DNA from: Bacteroidota bacterium
GTDB lineage: Bacteria; Bacteroidota; Bacteroidia; Bacteroidales; VadinHA17
Direction: 5' to 3'
Assembly: GCA_029547705.1 (NCBI GenBank)
Contig: JAKPOU010000061.1
Location: forward strand, 1-64,000
Length of the DNA: 64,000 nucleotides
This document shows positions 9,710 to 17,596 of the stretch, in pieces. Every line of letters starts with the position of its first letter. Position 1 is the first letter of the stretch. The notes beneath the pieces are model-generated. The model saw nothing but the letters and a program-made list of their open reading frames with translations. It had not been told where the DNA came from and did not search any database. The position numbers and the translations under genes were made by a program.

Positions 9710-9795
9710 GCCCGGATGGTGGAATTGGTAGACACGCAGGACTTAAAATCCTGTGGGCAGTAATGCCTGTATGGGTTCAAGTCCCATTCCGGGTA
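9710..9795 (+). tRNA. tRNA-Leu (anticodon UAA)
   Basis: An 86-base class II tRNA with a long variable arm. Acceptor GCCCGGA pairs with TCCGGGT, the anticodon loop is CTTAAAA (UAA), the T loop is TTCAAGT, and the discriminator is A. CCA is not encoded. Confidence 0.96.
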
Positions 9796-9800
9796 CAGAC

Positions 9801-9833
9801 AAACCCTCATATTAAATTATGTATGAGGGTTTT
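9801..9833 (+). terminator. Rho-independent terminator of tRNA-Leu
   Basis: A perfect 11-bp stem, AAACCCTCATA (9801-9811) with its complement at 9822-9832, ends in a run of T residues five bases past the tRNA. Confidence 0.8.
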
Positions 9834-9959
9834 GCATTTTAATAAAATACAAAAAATAAATCAAAGGATAATATTAACAATAGCCTGAAACATCTTCATA
9901 AAAGGTTTATATTCGTTCTTACCATAAATGAAATTACATAAAACAAACAGGTCAAAAAT

Positions 9960-11534
9960 ATGAAGAACAAGTTATTGCTACTAAATTTATGCCTGCTGGC
10001 AGCGTTGTTAATTACCGATGCCTCAGCACAGCAAACGAAACCACGCATAGGAATTGCCGGCATACAGATTGAAAACAGCGTTTTTATGCCCAACCGGCAA
10101 GCTATAATAGGGAGGACGGCTTCTTTGCCTTCTTATCTTAGTAAGGATTCCGTAATGGGTCAGTCTGCAATCTGGCTTCCTTCTTTAATTGGCAGAGGCG
10201 GCGGACGAGGGCCGGTTACCAGAGAATCATTTGAAACTTTTGTTAATAACGCGCTTGAGATTATCCGGAGTAATATGCCTTACGATGCATTCTGGTTTTA
10301 CAATCATGGGGCTTGTAGTGTCGATGGTATTGATGATCCGGAGGGGGAATTTATGGAGAGGGTAAGAGGTGTAATAGGTAACGATGCCCTTGTTACAACA
10401 ACTATGGACCTGCACGGAAACGTCTCCTGGCGTGTGGCTCTCTACTCTGACCTTATTACCACATATCGTACAGCTCCTCATGATGATGCGTTTGAATCAC
10501 ATCGCCGTGGCGTGGTTAATCTGCTTGAGCGGTTATCGTCCGGGAAGGGACGGCCGGCTTATAAAGCATGGGTGGCTGTCCCTGTACTTCTCTCCGGAGA
10601 GTGGACAAGTACCCGGGTTGAACCTGCCAAATCACTTTACGCAATGGTGCCTGAAGTTGAGTCCTTGCCCGGTGTGGTGGATGCCGGTATCTGGATTGGC
10701 TATGTTTGGGGAGACGAGAGACGTAATCAGGGTGTGGTTATGGTAGTAGGTGATGATAAAGCCCAGGTGGAAAACGGTGCAAAAAAGCTTGCCCGGAGAT
10801 TCTGGGATGTGCGCCGGCAATTCAGCCTGGAAGCACCGGGGTATCCCCTCGAAAAATGCATTGATCTTGCTGTTGCAAGTAATAAAAAACCTTTCCTGAT
10901 CAGCGATATGGGCGACAATCCTGGTGGCGGCGGTTCAGGCGAGGTGACCTGGACTCTGGCAAGGGTATTGAAACGGCCGGAATTTAAGAGCCCAAACGGG
11001 AAAAAACTGCTTTATTGCTCCATTCCGGGAAACGAAATGGTGGAAGCCGCCCGAAAAGCCGGTATTGGTGGTCAGGCAGAAGCTTTGGTAGGGGCAATGA
11101 CTGATAATTCATATGAAGGTCCTGTTCGTTTATCCGGTACAGTAATATACGTCAGTCCTGATCATGAGAAGGACCAGTCGTCAGAAAGTAAATCACCTCC
11201 GGACCAGAGGCTTCCTGACATAGCAATTATTAAAACGGGAAGCATATTTGTGGTTGTGGGAACATCTTCACCCACACCAAACCTGGAAGGTACAGGAATT
11301 GATCCCAGGGAAATGGATATCATAATGGTAAAGCAGGGTTATCTTGTGAGCCGGTGGTATGATATGCAGGCCGACTGGGTTATGGCTCTGACACGGGGAG
11401 GTGTTGATCAGGATTTCAGGAGCCTCCCTTATAAGCGCATTGTCAGACCTATCTTTCCATTGGATCCTGACATGCCGGATCCGGAACTGAATGTTATAAT
11501 GGTACCATCAGCAAAACATATGTACGGCAGATAA
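9960..11534 (+). CDS. Exported M81 (MlrC-like) metallopeptidase family protein
   Basis: A 524-residue protein with a Sec signal peptide ending near TDASAQ (residue 24). The body follows the MlrC/M81 pattern: RIGIAGIQIENSVF at the start, NHGACSVDGIDDPEGEF and TTMDLHGNVSW in the first domain, and the C-domain signature SDMGDNPGGGGSGEVT. MlrC itself finishes breakdown of the cyanobacterial peptide microcystin, but the family is widespread and most members have no known substrate. The mature protein should be periplasmic. The upstream 126 bases after the tRNA-Leu terminator show no exact consensus promoter. The substrate is unknown; no other mlr genes are nearby. Confidence 0.8.
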   Translation: MKNKLLLLNLCLLAALLITDASAQQTKPRIGIAGIQIENSVFMPNRQAIIGRTASLPSYLSKDSVMGQSAIWLPSLIGRGGGRGPVTRESFETFVNNALEIIRSNMPYDAFWFYNHGACSVDGIDDPEGEFMERVRGVIGNDALVTTTMDLHGNVSWRVALYSDLITTYRTAPHDDAFESHRRGVVNLLERLSSGKGRPAYKAWVAVPVLLSGEWTSTRVEPAKSLYAMVPEVESLPGVVDAGIWIGYVWGDERRNQGVVMVVGDDKAQVENGAKKLARRFWDVRRQFSLEAPGYPLEKCIDLAVASNKKPFLISDMGDNPGGGGSGEVTWTLARVLKRPEFKSPNGKKLLYCSIPGNEMVEAARKAGIGGQAEALVGAMTDNSYEGPVRLSGTVIYVSPDHEKDQSSESKSPPDQRLPDIAIIKTGSIFVVVGTSSPTPNLEGTGIDPREMDIIMVKQGYLVSRWYDMQADWVMALTRGGVDQDFRSLPYKRIVRPIFPLDPDMPDPELNVIMVPSAKHMYGR

Positions 11535-11723
11535 GAGGTAAATATACCTGGTCCCGGAGCCCCCTGGAGCGGAAACCGGGAGCATTCAGACAATTGCTCC
11601 CGCCCTGTTTTTTCCGCATCCCGCAAACAGCAAGGTGTTCCTGCCTGTTCTGGCAAAATAAGCCGGACAGGAATGTCAGACAGATAACAGGGAAAAGGAA
11701 ACAGACAAAAAATCAGTTATCAT

Positions 11724-11752
11724 TACAACCTTTCGTGTGAACTCTCGTCTTA
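11724..11752 (+). promoter_or_regulatory. ECF sigma-type promoter, upstream of the sigma-factor operon
   Basis: TACAACCTTT with its AAC at 11727-11729 and CGTCTTA with CGTC at 11746-11749 form the AAC...CGTC pattern typical of ECF sigma promoters. The box-to-box distance is 19 bases, one more than in the copies near 14.42 and 16.68 kb. It precedes the operon that contains the ECF sigma gene, suggesting autoregulation. Confidence 0.65.
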
Positions 11753-11790
11753 TCCGTGATATTAGTATCAAAAAGCATGTGCAACAGAAA

Positions 11791-12597
11791 ATGAAAAATA
11801 CATTAATCACAGTAGTCGCATTGCTTATCTTTATAAGCACATGGAGCTGTGAGAAGGGAGAATATACCCTTCCTGCTGATTTCAGGCTTGGAATGTCAAT
11901 CAGCGATAAGCAGGCCATGGGCGGCGCCCTCACCATTGACCTGATAAAAATAAAACTGAACGCAATAGACATACAGGGTTACAGGGAAACAGGCGGCAAT
12001 GTATTCCTGACAAGGTCTTTTAAAAAGGGGCAGACATTTACCATAAGAGCAAATGCAAAAAATGAAATACTGAACTTTGATATTCCGCAGGGTGTTTACA
12101 AGCCTTTGTACTTCTCTCTGGTTTTTCAGCATGACGACGATGAGGATGACCTTATTGAAGATATTGAAGAATGGTATGAGGATGTTCTGGAAGGAGATGA
12201 TCCGGAGGAACTGGAGGAAGATCTCGGATCAATTATTGAAGATTATCTTGATGATATCGAGCCATCCATTTTGGTTCAGGGAAGATTTAAAAGCAATAAA
12301 ATCAATGTCCGGCTTATACTTCTGGTGAATGATCCCATGACTTTCCGCATCCTGTTAAAGAACAGGAGCGGCCAGGAGGAAGTAATACTTGAAAAGGACA
12401 GGGAAAATACAGCCGAACTTATCCTCGATCCTTCCTACTGGTTCTCGGTAATTACTCCGGAGCTTATGAACAGGGCTTATCTCGGCAGGGAGGATGGTAT
12501 CACATATCTTTTCCTGAGCAAGTATGTCAACAGTAATATCTATCATGCTGTGTTCAACAGAATGGAAGAGTCGACTTACATAATAGTAAACAAGTAG
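11791..12597 (+). CDS. Lipoprotein at the head of an ECF sigma operon (DUF4382-like pattern)
   Basis: The 268-residue product starts MKNTLITVVALLIFISTWSC, a lipoprotein signal with Cys20. The body is predicted mainly beta-stranded, with a very acidic insert around residues 112-152 (DDDEDD, EGDDPEELEED). Its order of strands parallels the lipoprotein at 16753: a segment LIKIKLNAIDIQGY, then DIPQGVYKPLYFSLVF, then ILVQGRFKSNKINV. I take the two as distant homologues of DUF4382 type. The gene is followed after 16 bases by the sigma gene. A function in envelope-stress sensing is inferred from context only. The frame opens earlier at 11737 but that overlaps the promoter. Confidence 0.7.
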   Translation: MKNTLITVVALLIFISTWSCEKGEYTLPADFRLGMSISDKQAMGGALTIDLIKIKLNAIDIQGYRETGGNVFLTRSFKKGQTFTIRANAKNEILNFDIPQGVYKPLYFSLVFQHDDDEDDLIEDIEEWYEDVLEGDDPEELEEDLGSIIEDYLDDIEPSILVQGRFKSNKINVRLILLVNDPMTFRILLKNRSGQEEVILEKDRENTAELILDPSYWFSVITPELMNRAYLGREDGITYLFLSKYVNSNIYHAVFNRMEESTYIIVNK

Positions 12598-12613
12598 CGA
12601 ATAATTATCCTTC

Positions 12614-13171
12614 ATGCCTGGAGTTTCACAGAAAGAAGACCATATACTGCTGGAAGGCTGCCTGAATAATGACAGAGGGATTCAGAAAAAGCTGTTCGAA
12701 AAATATTTTGCAAAAATGTTCCGGATATGCCTTTCATACAGCGGCGACAGGGCTGAAGCAAAGGATATATTGCAGGAAGCTTTTATAAAGGTGTTTACAG
12801 GTCTGGACAAATTTGATTCCCGGGGTTCCCTGGAAGGCTGGATACGAAGAATAGTAACCAATACTGCCATTGATTACTTCAGGCAGCGTAAGAGACTCGT
12901 TTATACCGCTACCTTTCCGGACGAGCCGGAAGATGATGGAAATAGCGGATTTTTGTTTCAGGAACTGAACCAGGATATAATCCTGGATTACGTCAGACAA
13001 CTTCCTGACGGAGCAAGGGTTATTTTTAACCTGTTTGCCCTTGACGGATTGTCACACAGGGAAATAGGCAAAAAACTCAATATTTCGGAAGGAACCTCCA
13101 AGTCGCAATACAAAAGGGCAAGGGGACTCCTCCAAAAATGGCTTTGCGAACACGAACAGGACAGGCAATGA
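12614..13171 (+). CDS. ECF-type RNA polymerase sigma factor
   Basis: A 185-residue sigma-70 family protein with only regions 2 and 4. Region 2 is about residues 25-95 (FRICLSYSGDRAEAKDILQEAF ... SLEGWIRRIVTNTAIDYFR) and region 4 is about 130-180, with the helix-turn-helix LSHREIGKKLNISEGTSKSQ. The ATGA overlap with the next gene at 13168 shows translational coupling. It should direct RNA polymerase to promoters with an AAC...CGTC pattern, three of which occur in this locus. The signal that activates it is unknown. Confidence 0.93.
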   Translation: MPGVSQKEDHILLEGCLNNDRGIQKKLFEKYFAKMFRICLSYSGDRAEAKDILQEAFIKVFTGLDKFDSRGSLEGWIRRIVTNTAIDYFRQRKRLVYTATFPDEPEDDGNSGFLFQELNQDIILDYVRQLPDGARVIFNLFALDGLSHREIGKKLNISEGTSKSQYKRARGLLQKWLCEHEQDRQ

Positions 13172-14400
13172 GCAATAATGCATTTGACAGGGAGTACAGG
13201 GAATGGCTTCAGAAGCTTGAGGTAAATAAGGCGGATTCTGTCTGGGGAGGAATAGAAGACCAGCTTGACCTTATCGAAACATGGGACAGGATCAATACCG
13301 GGCTGGACAGGGTACAGCCTCAGAGGAGGAAAATTATTCCACTGCCCTTTCTCCGGATAATGGAAGTCGCAGCTGCAATACTGATTCTTGTCATGATTCC
13401 GCTTTTTTTCCTGAAACATCAAAACAATACCATAAGCACTGTTGCGGAACAAAGAATCCCTGAAACAGATTCCCCCGGAACCGTTCCGGTTTCACCTGAA
13501 ACAGCAACAGATCCTTCTTCCGCTTTAACAGTATCTCCTGCAGGAGGAACGGCTGTTTCCGGTGAAGCAATTCAGTTTCATGACGGGACAGCCTTGCCCC
13601 CCGGCAGAACAGCAGGAGGAATCCCTGAAACAACAGAAAGTGAAAAAACAGACAGAGTAACAGACATATCCCGGATAAGCGGAACAGCCGGCATGGAAAC
13701 AATAATTGCCGGCCTGAGGGAAACAGTTACCGGTGATTTCACGGGACTTGTGGCTTCTGTCATTGAAACCACTGCCCCGCCGAAAAAATCATCCGGTCCC
13801 TTTATCCGTTTTCAGGATGCCGGACTTATGTACAGCTACAAGAACACATGGCTTCTGAACTATGAAACCCGGAACGGCCTGAATCCCTCAAGGCTTGGCA
13901 ATACACTGCCAACCTTCCATCATGACCTGGGAATAACATCAACTATTGTCTTCAGGGAAAAGCATGATATAGGGCTGGAGGTTCTGCTGATGTCCGAAAC
14001 GGGACAGAATTACCAGCAGTATATCAATGCAAGCTTTGTAAACAGGAAGATCACACTGAACTATTTCAAGCTTCAGACATGGTATATGTGGAATCACCGG
14101 AAGATTCCCGGCAGCACCATCGCAGGGGTTTATTTCGCCAGACTGGGCATGGCTGAGGAAATTCAGGGAGACCTGAGATTCAGCGTCAGGGACGATTACC
14201 GTAACTATGACTACGGCCTGGTATTAGGCTACCGCCTGGATGTGCCACTGTTCAGTAACATAGTAATGTATCCCGGAATCAGATTCAACTACAACCTTAT
14301 GAATATCTTTGAGGGTCACGCCGGCACGATGAATATTTTCAAAACCACCAACAACTTCACTGCCGGCGTAAATGTCACGTTTGCATATAGCTTCCGTTAA
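13168..14400 (+). CDS. Membrane protein with anti-sigma-like N-terminus and outer-membrane-barrel-like C-terminus
   Basis: The start at 13168 overlaps the sigma stop codon (ATGA) and gives 410 residues. An N-terminal cytoplasmic segment with the motif EWLQKLEVNKADSVWGGIEDQL is followed by one membrane segment near residues 60-80 (VAAAILILVMIPLFFL). A Pro/Thr/Glu-rich linker to about residue 210 leads to a C-terminal region of alternating aromatic beta strands like a PorT-type outer-membrane barrel (TWLLNYETRN, MYPGIRFNYNLM), ending in the aromatic pattern FAYSFR. Coupling to the sigma gene suggests an anti-sigma role. No zinc-binding anti-sigma motif was seen. How one protein would span both membranes is unclear. 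Confidence 0.65.
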   Translation: MSNNAFDREYREWLQKLEVNKADSVWGGIEDQLDLIETWDRINTGLDRVQPQRRKIIPLPFLRIMEVAAAILILVMIPLFFLKHQNNTISTVAEQRIPETDSPGTVPVSPETATDPSSALTVSPAGGTAVSGEAIQFHDGTALPPGRTAGGIPETTESEKTDRVTDISRISGTAGMETIIAGLRETVTGDFTGLVASVIETTAPPKKSSGPFIRFQDAGLMYSYKNTWLLNYETRNGLNPSRLGNTLPTFHHDLGITSTIVFREKHDIGLEVLLMSETGQNYQQYINASFVNRKITLNYFKLQTWYMWNHRKIPGSTIAGVYFARLGMAEEIQGDLRFSVRDDYRNYDYGLVLGYRLDVPLFSNIVMYPGIRFNYNLMNIFEGHAGTMNIFKTTNNFTAGVNVTFAYSFR

Positions 14401-14411
14401 AAACCGTTCCG

Positions 14412-14440
14412 TTACAACCTTTTTAAATTCTTCCGTCTTA
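14412..14440 (+). promoter_or_regulatory. ECF sigma-type promoter of the 14487 lipoprotein genes
   Basis: TTACAACCTTTTT (AAC at 14416-14418) and CGTCTTA (CGTC at 14434-14437) match the promoter ahead of the sigma operon; spacing is 18 bases. The spacer also matches the copy at 16.68 kb in all but two positions. Confidence 0.65.
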
Positions 14441-14486
14441 AAGGTGGCTGACAACCATAAAAAGAAAAATCCTAACACAATAACCT

Positions 14487-15059
14487 ATGAAAAAACTTAT
14501 ATTTTTTATTATGATTTCTCCTCTGTTAATAAAATGTAGCAAAGAGGACTATTCACCTTATTTCTATTCCAATGAATCTACTATTTTTTCAGATTCAAAG
14601 ACTACTAAGTTTCGGGAGTTTGTGATCATTATTGTTCCCTACGTTCTGACAGGAGACGAAAAAAAATACATAGTGACGGATACGATTAAAAATGTCCGCA
14701 TAAAAGTAAATAATCAACTTTGGGGTATATACCATTCATTTGCAATTGACACTTCAATATTTGTGAAAGAGAAGTTGATTAATTTTTATTCCACTCGCAC
14801 AAAAACAAAATATTCAATTATTGCGCCGTACAAAACAAGCCTGGATACTTTAAAAACAGCAGGAGCGTATTCTGATTTGTTAAATAATTATCTGGCCATG
14901 GAGCCCGGCAATTATATATGTCAGCTGGAATCATTTGATATTAAACAAATCGATGGAAAAAAAAGGACAGTAAAACCCTTTATTGTATTTCCGGTCGAAG
15001 TCAGGGAGAATAGCCGGAGTGCGTTAGCTGGTGAATTTGAAGTACAAGTTAATAATTAG
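14487..15059 (+). CDS. AT-rich lipoprotein of unknown function
   Basis: A 190-residue product starting MKKLIFFIMISPLLIKC, a lipoprotein signal with Cys17. The rest is mostly beta-stranded with no recognised domain. It follows an ECF-type promoter, so it is a probable member of the sigma-factor regulon. The gene and its follower at 15063 are clearly more AT-rich than the flanking sigma operon, suggesting a different origin. The next gene starts three bases after its stop codon, so the two are co-transcribed. Confidence 0.6.
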   Translation: MKKLIFFIMISPLLIKCSKEDYSPYFYSNESTIFSDSKTTKFREFVIIIVPYVLTGDEKKYIVTDTIKNVRIKVNNQLWGIYHSFAIDTSIFVKEKLINFYSTRTKTKYSIIAPYKTSLDTLKTAGAYSDLLNNYLAMEPGNYICQLESFDIKQIDGKKRTVKPFIVFPVEVRENSRSALAGEFEVQVNN

Positions 15060-15062
15060 TTT

Positions 15063-15410
15063 ATGAGATCAATACTATTACTTACCATTTCATGCTTAAC
15101 GATGACAGCATGCATGGACAGCGGGACAATAAAAGTTCAAAATAAAGTACATAATGCGAAGCTGGAGAATATAAGTTTTGGTGATGTTTCGCTTTACTCT
15201 TCCCTGCTACCAGGTGAGACTTCATCCAAAAAGGTAATTACTGATAAAAAGGAGTCGTTTCCAAAAATAAATCAACTCGAATTCTACATGGCAGGTAGTG
15301 GGAATAGAGTTTATTTAAAAACTAAGACTAAATATAAACTTGATGCAGGAGAATCACTACTGATAGTTATTTCTGATTCAACAGCAGTAATCAATCCATT
15401 AAATCAATAA
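15063..15410 (+). CDS. Small lipoprotein of unknown function
   Basis: A 115-residue protein starting MRSILLLTISCLTMTAC, with Cys17 as a likely lipidation site. No domain is recognised. It starts three bases after the previous lipoprotein gene and likely shares its ECF promoter. It is AT-rich, and a repeat-like element begins about 10 bases after its stop. Confidence 0.6.
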   Translation: MRSILLLTISCLTMTACMDSGTIKVQNKVHNAKLENISFGDVSLYSSLLPGETSSKKVITDKKESFPKINQLEFYMAGSGNRVYLKTKTKYKLDAGESLLIVISDSTAVINPLNQ

Positions 15411-15419
15411 TCCACGATT

Positions 15420-15476
15420 GCCAACATTGTATATAAAACATTGGGACACTGATGGTCAAGACAGGCATTCTGCACC
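15420..15476. repeat. Intergenic element A, 3' of a lipoprotein gene
   Basis: The segment shares CAACAT, GTATAAAACA, GGGA, ATGG and AGGCAT-type blocks in the same order and spacing with a segment at 16588-16640. Both lie immediately behind the stop codon of an AT-rich gene, and together they bracket the gene at 15582. Confidence 0.45.
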
Positions 15477-15581
15477 ACATCAGCCTTTCACTTCCCATGA
15501 CACGTCAGTTAACATAATACACGGATAATATAACTTACCCCGCGATTTCTATTGGAGCAAGATCCGGATTCAACAGATTAA

Positions 15582-16580
15582 ATGACAAAAAAAATGAAAC
15601 AGAAAGTGAAGAACCTGATTTTTGTGATTCCGCTTGTTTTTCTTTCATCATGTGCGACACTGATGCTTAAAAAAGATTATAATATAAGAGTGTCAGCCAA
15701 TGTTCCGGATGCAAAAGCTGAAATACAGGATAGCATTTATAGCTTACCCGCAGTATTCCGGATAAAGCGTTCAAAAGAGGATTTGAATATAAGGCTGATA
15801 AGTGACAGCCTTGAAAGAAACTATATTGTTAAAGCTTCGCCAAATGCAGCTTTTTTATATGCAAACCTGATATGCTATCCGGTTCTGCCCCTTATGTACG
15901 GTATAGACTTTACAAATCAGAAACGATTCTATTACGGGAAAAACATTATTCTGAATTCCTGCGACACTACAAGTATAATAAGACCCCCTGTTGCCAAAAG
16001 TTATTATGATTACCGGACCAGAAGCTTCCCGTCAAACAAGGGACAATTAAATTTCACTTACTCTTTTCCGTGGGTAAACAGTTTCTTCCTGCAACCGCAA
16101 CATGAATCATCAAAATCGAATACCGGATTTTGGGGGTTCTCAGCCGGAATGGAGTATTACTATAAGGATAATAAGTATTTATCATTGAACGGAAGTGCTG
16201 TAACAGACTTTTTTATTCCTTTTCCGGCGGCAGTTGATTTTAGCGGAGAAGTTGAAAATATGTATTCAGTCTATGCAAGTTTAACGGACAATTATAAGTT
16301 CAGAAGATTTACACTCGGATATGGATTAAGTTTTTCAAGGAACACCTGGGAACTTGTTTATCACGACAGGTTTGACCCGCCGCCGCCGACAAGAGATCCG
16401 GCAAGGAAATCAGGCAGCTCCGTGGGGCTGATACTTGATGGTTATCATCAGATCGGCAGGCACTTTTATATTGGTTTAATTTACAGACCAACTTTTCTGA
16501 ATATAAATCCTGATTTTAAATACAGATATGAACATCTGATAAGTATGGATTTTAAGGTGAAACTTCGATTAATGAAATAA
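15582..16580 (+). CDS. Lipoprotein with outer-membrane-barrel-like C-terminus, unknown function
   Basis: A 332-residue protein with a signal sequence ending in the lipobox LSSC (Cys24 from the first ATG; an alternative ATG lies four codons later). Residues 35-100 look like a small beta domain (YNIRVSANVPDAKAEI). The C-terminal two thirds show repeated aromatic strands (LNFTYSFPWV, FRRFTLGYGLSFSRN) typical of small outer-membrane barrels. The gene is AT-rich and bracketed by two related intergenic elements. No named family was recognised. Confidence 0.6.
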   Translation: MTKKMKQKVKNLIFVIPLVFLSSCATLMLKKDYNIRVSANVPDAKAEIQDSIYSLPAVFRIKRSKEDLNIRLISDSLERNYIVKASPNAAFLYANLICYPVLPLMYGIDFTNQKRFYYGKNIILNSCDTTSIIRPPVAKSYYDYRTRSFPSNKGQLNFTYSFPWVNSFFLQPQHESSKSNTGFWGFSAGMEYYYKDNKYLSLNGSAVTDFFIPFPAAVDFSGEVENMYSVYASLTDNYKFRRFTLGYGLSFSRNTWELVYHDRFDPPPPTRDPARKSGSSVGLILDGYHQIGRHFYIGLIYRPTFLNINPDFKYRYEHLISMDFKVKLRLMK

Positions 16581-16587
16581 AAACTGC

Positions 16588-16640
16588 TGGCAACATCATG
16601 TATAAAACAGCGGGATTAAATGGCTAAATCAAGCATCCAG
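16588..16640. repeat. Intergenic element B, related to element A
   Basis: It begins eight bases after the stop codon of the 15582 gene. The block order CAACAT, GTATAAAACA, GGGA, ATGG, AAGCAT matches element A near 15.42 kb, with drift between blocks. Confidence 0.45.
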
Positions 16641-16672
16641 TCCTGCCGGCTGCCGGGAAAAAAGCCTTCCCT

Positions 16673-16701
16673 TTCCAACCTTTTCAAATTCCTCCGTCTT
16701 A
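16673..16701 (+). promoter_or_regulatory. ECF sigma-type promoter of the 16753 lipoprotein
   Basis: CCAACCTTTT (AAC at 16677-16679) and CGTCTTA (CGTC at 16695-16698), spacing 18 bases, match the other two copies. The gene starts 52 bases after the -10 box. Confidence 0.65.
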
Positions 16702-16752
16702 CAGGCAGAAAGAAAAATTTTAAAACCATTTTATTAATCAAAACACACACAA

Positions 16753-17550
16753 ATGAAACGAATCACAATTTTTTTAAGTTTGGTCGGAATGGCAGTTTTA
16801 CTTTTTTCTTCCTGTACGAAAGAAAATGACATGGCAAATGTTCAGGTTAAATTCAGGACTGTACAATCAAGTGCGAAAATTGCCCGTGGCGAAATGTCAT
16901 CATTGCCTGAAACAGAATATACATCCGGCTCATCCTTGTCCGGAACAGGATATCCCTCCGGAGCATCATTTGTTCCGGATAAATTTCTGATAAACATAAA
17001 GGAAATCGAATTTGAGTTTGAAAAACCATATCCCGGATTCACCGGGCCGCATAACTGTGAATGCGAAAAAGACGGAGAATGTGAAATTGAATTTGAAGGC
17101 CCTTTCCTCATAGACATTGCTTCGTCAGAGGCCATGACCGGTCTGCTTCTCGGCAGGTTTCCCCTCCCCTCTGCCGTATATGAGGAGATTGAGCTCGATA
17201 TTGCTCCCTCCCGTAACAGGAACAATAAGCAGATTAACGGACGGTCAGTATTTATCAGCGGTACCTATCAGGGAAAACCCATAGAATTATGGACGAACAG
17301 CAAAGCTGAACTTGAAATTGAGTTTCCAGGGAAAAGGGCAGTTGATCTTACCCAGCCAAATGCCGATATGTGGATCAGGATCCATCTGGACAGGATCATC
17401 GCAAACCTCTCAGCAATGGACTTCTCCTCTGCTGTTGACGGTAACGGAAATGGTATCATTGAAATAGGTCATGATGACCAGGATGGAAATAATGCACTGT
17501 CTGCCACATTGTTCAATTCCTTCAGGGGCAGCTTTGAGCTGGATGACTAA
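16753..17550 (+). CDS. DUF4382-like lipoprotein
   Basis: A 265-residue product with a lipoprotein signal ending LLFSSC (Cys21). The region around residues 75-150 has FLINIKEIEFEFEKPY and RFPLPSAVYEEIELDIAP, typical of DUF4382-type beta-sandwich lipoproteins. A Cys-containing insert (NCECEKDGECEIEFEG) could form disulphides or bind metal. A C-terminal motif DGNGNGIIEI followed by DDQDGNN resembles a calcium-binding loop. It is a distant relative of the lipoprotein at 11791, and both follow the same ECF-type promoter. The role is unknown. Confidence 0.7.
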   Translation: MKRITIFLSLVGMAVLLFSSCTKENDMANVQVKFRTVQSSAKIARGEMSSLPETEYTSGSSLSGTGYPSGASFVPDKFLINIKEIEFEFEKPYPGFTGPHNCECEKDGECEIEFEGPFLIDIASSEAMTGLLLGRFPLPSAVYEEIELDIAPSRNRNNKQINGRSVFISGTYQGKPIELWTNSKAELEIEFPGKRAVDLTQPNADMWIRIHLDRIIANLSAMDFSSAVDGNGNGIIEIGHDDQDGNNALSATLFNSFRGSFELDD

Positions 17551-17596
17551 GACCGGAGATCCGTGCCTATTATGAGGCATCTGCCGGGTAGTTTCT

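Noticed and set aside
9604..9888. Apparent 94-codon frame over tRNA-Leu
   Set aside because: It reads through the tRNA and its terminator, and the amino acid composition is not protein-like.
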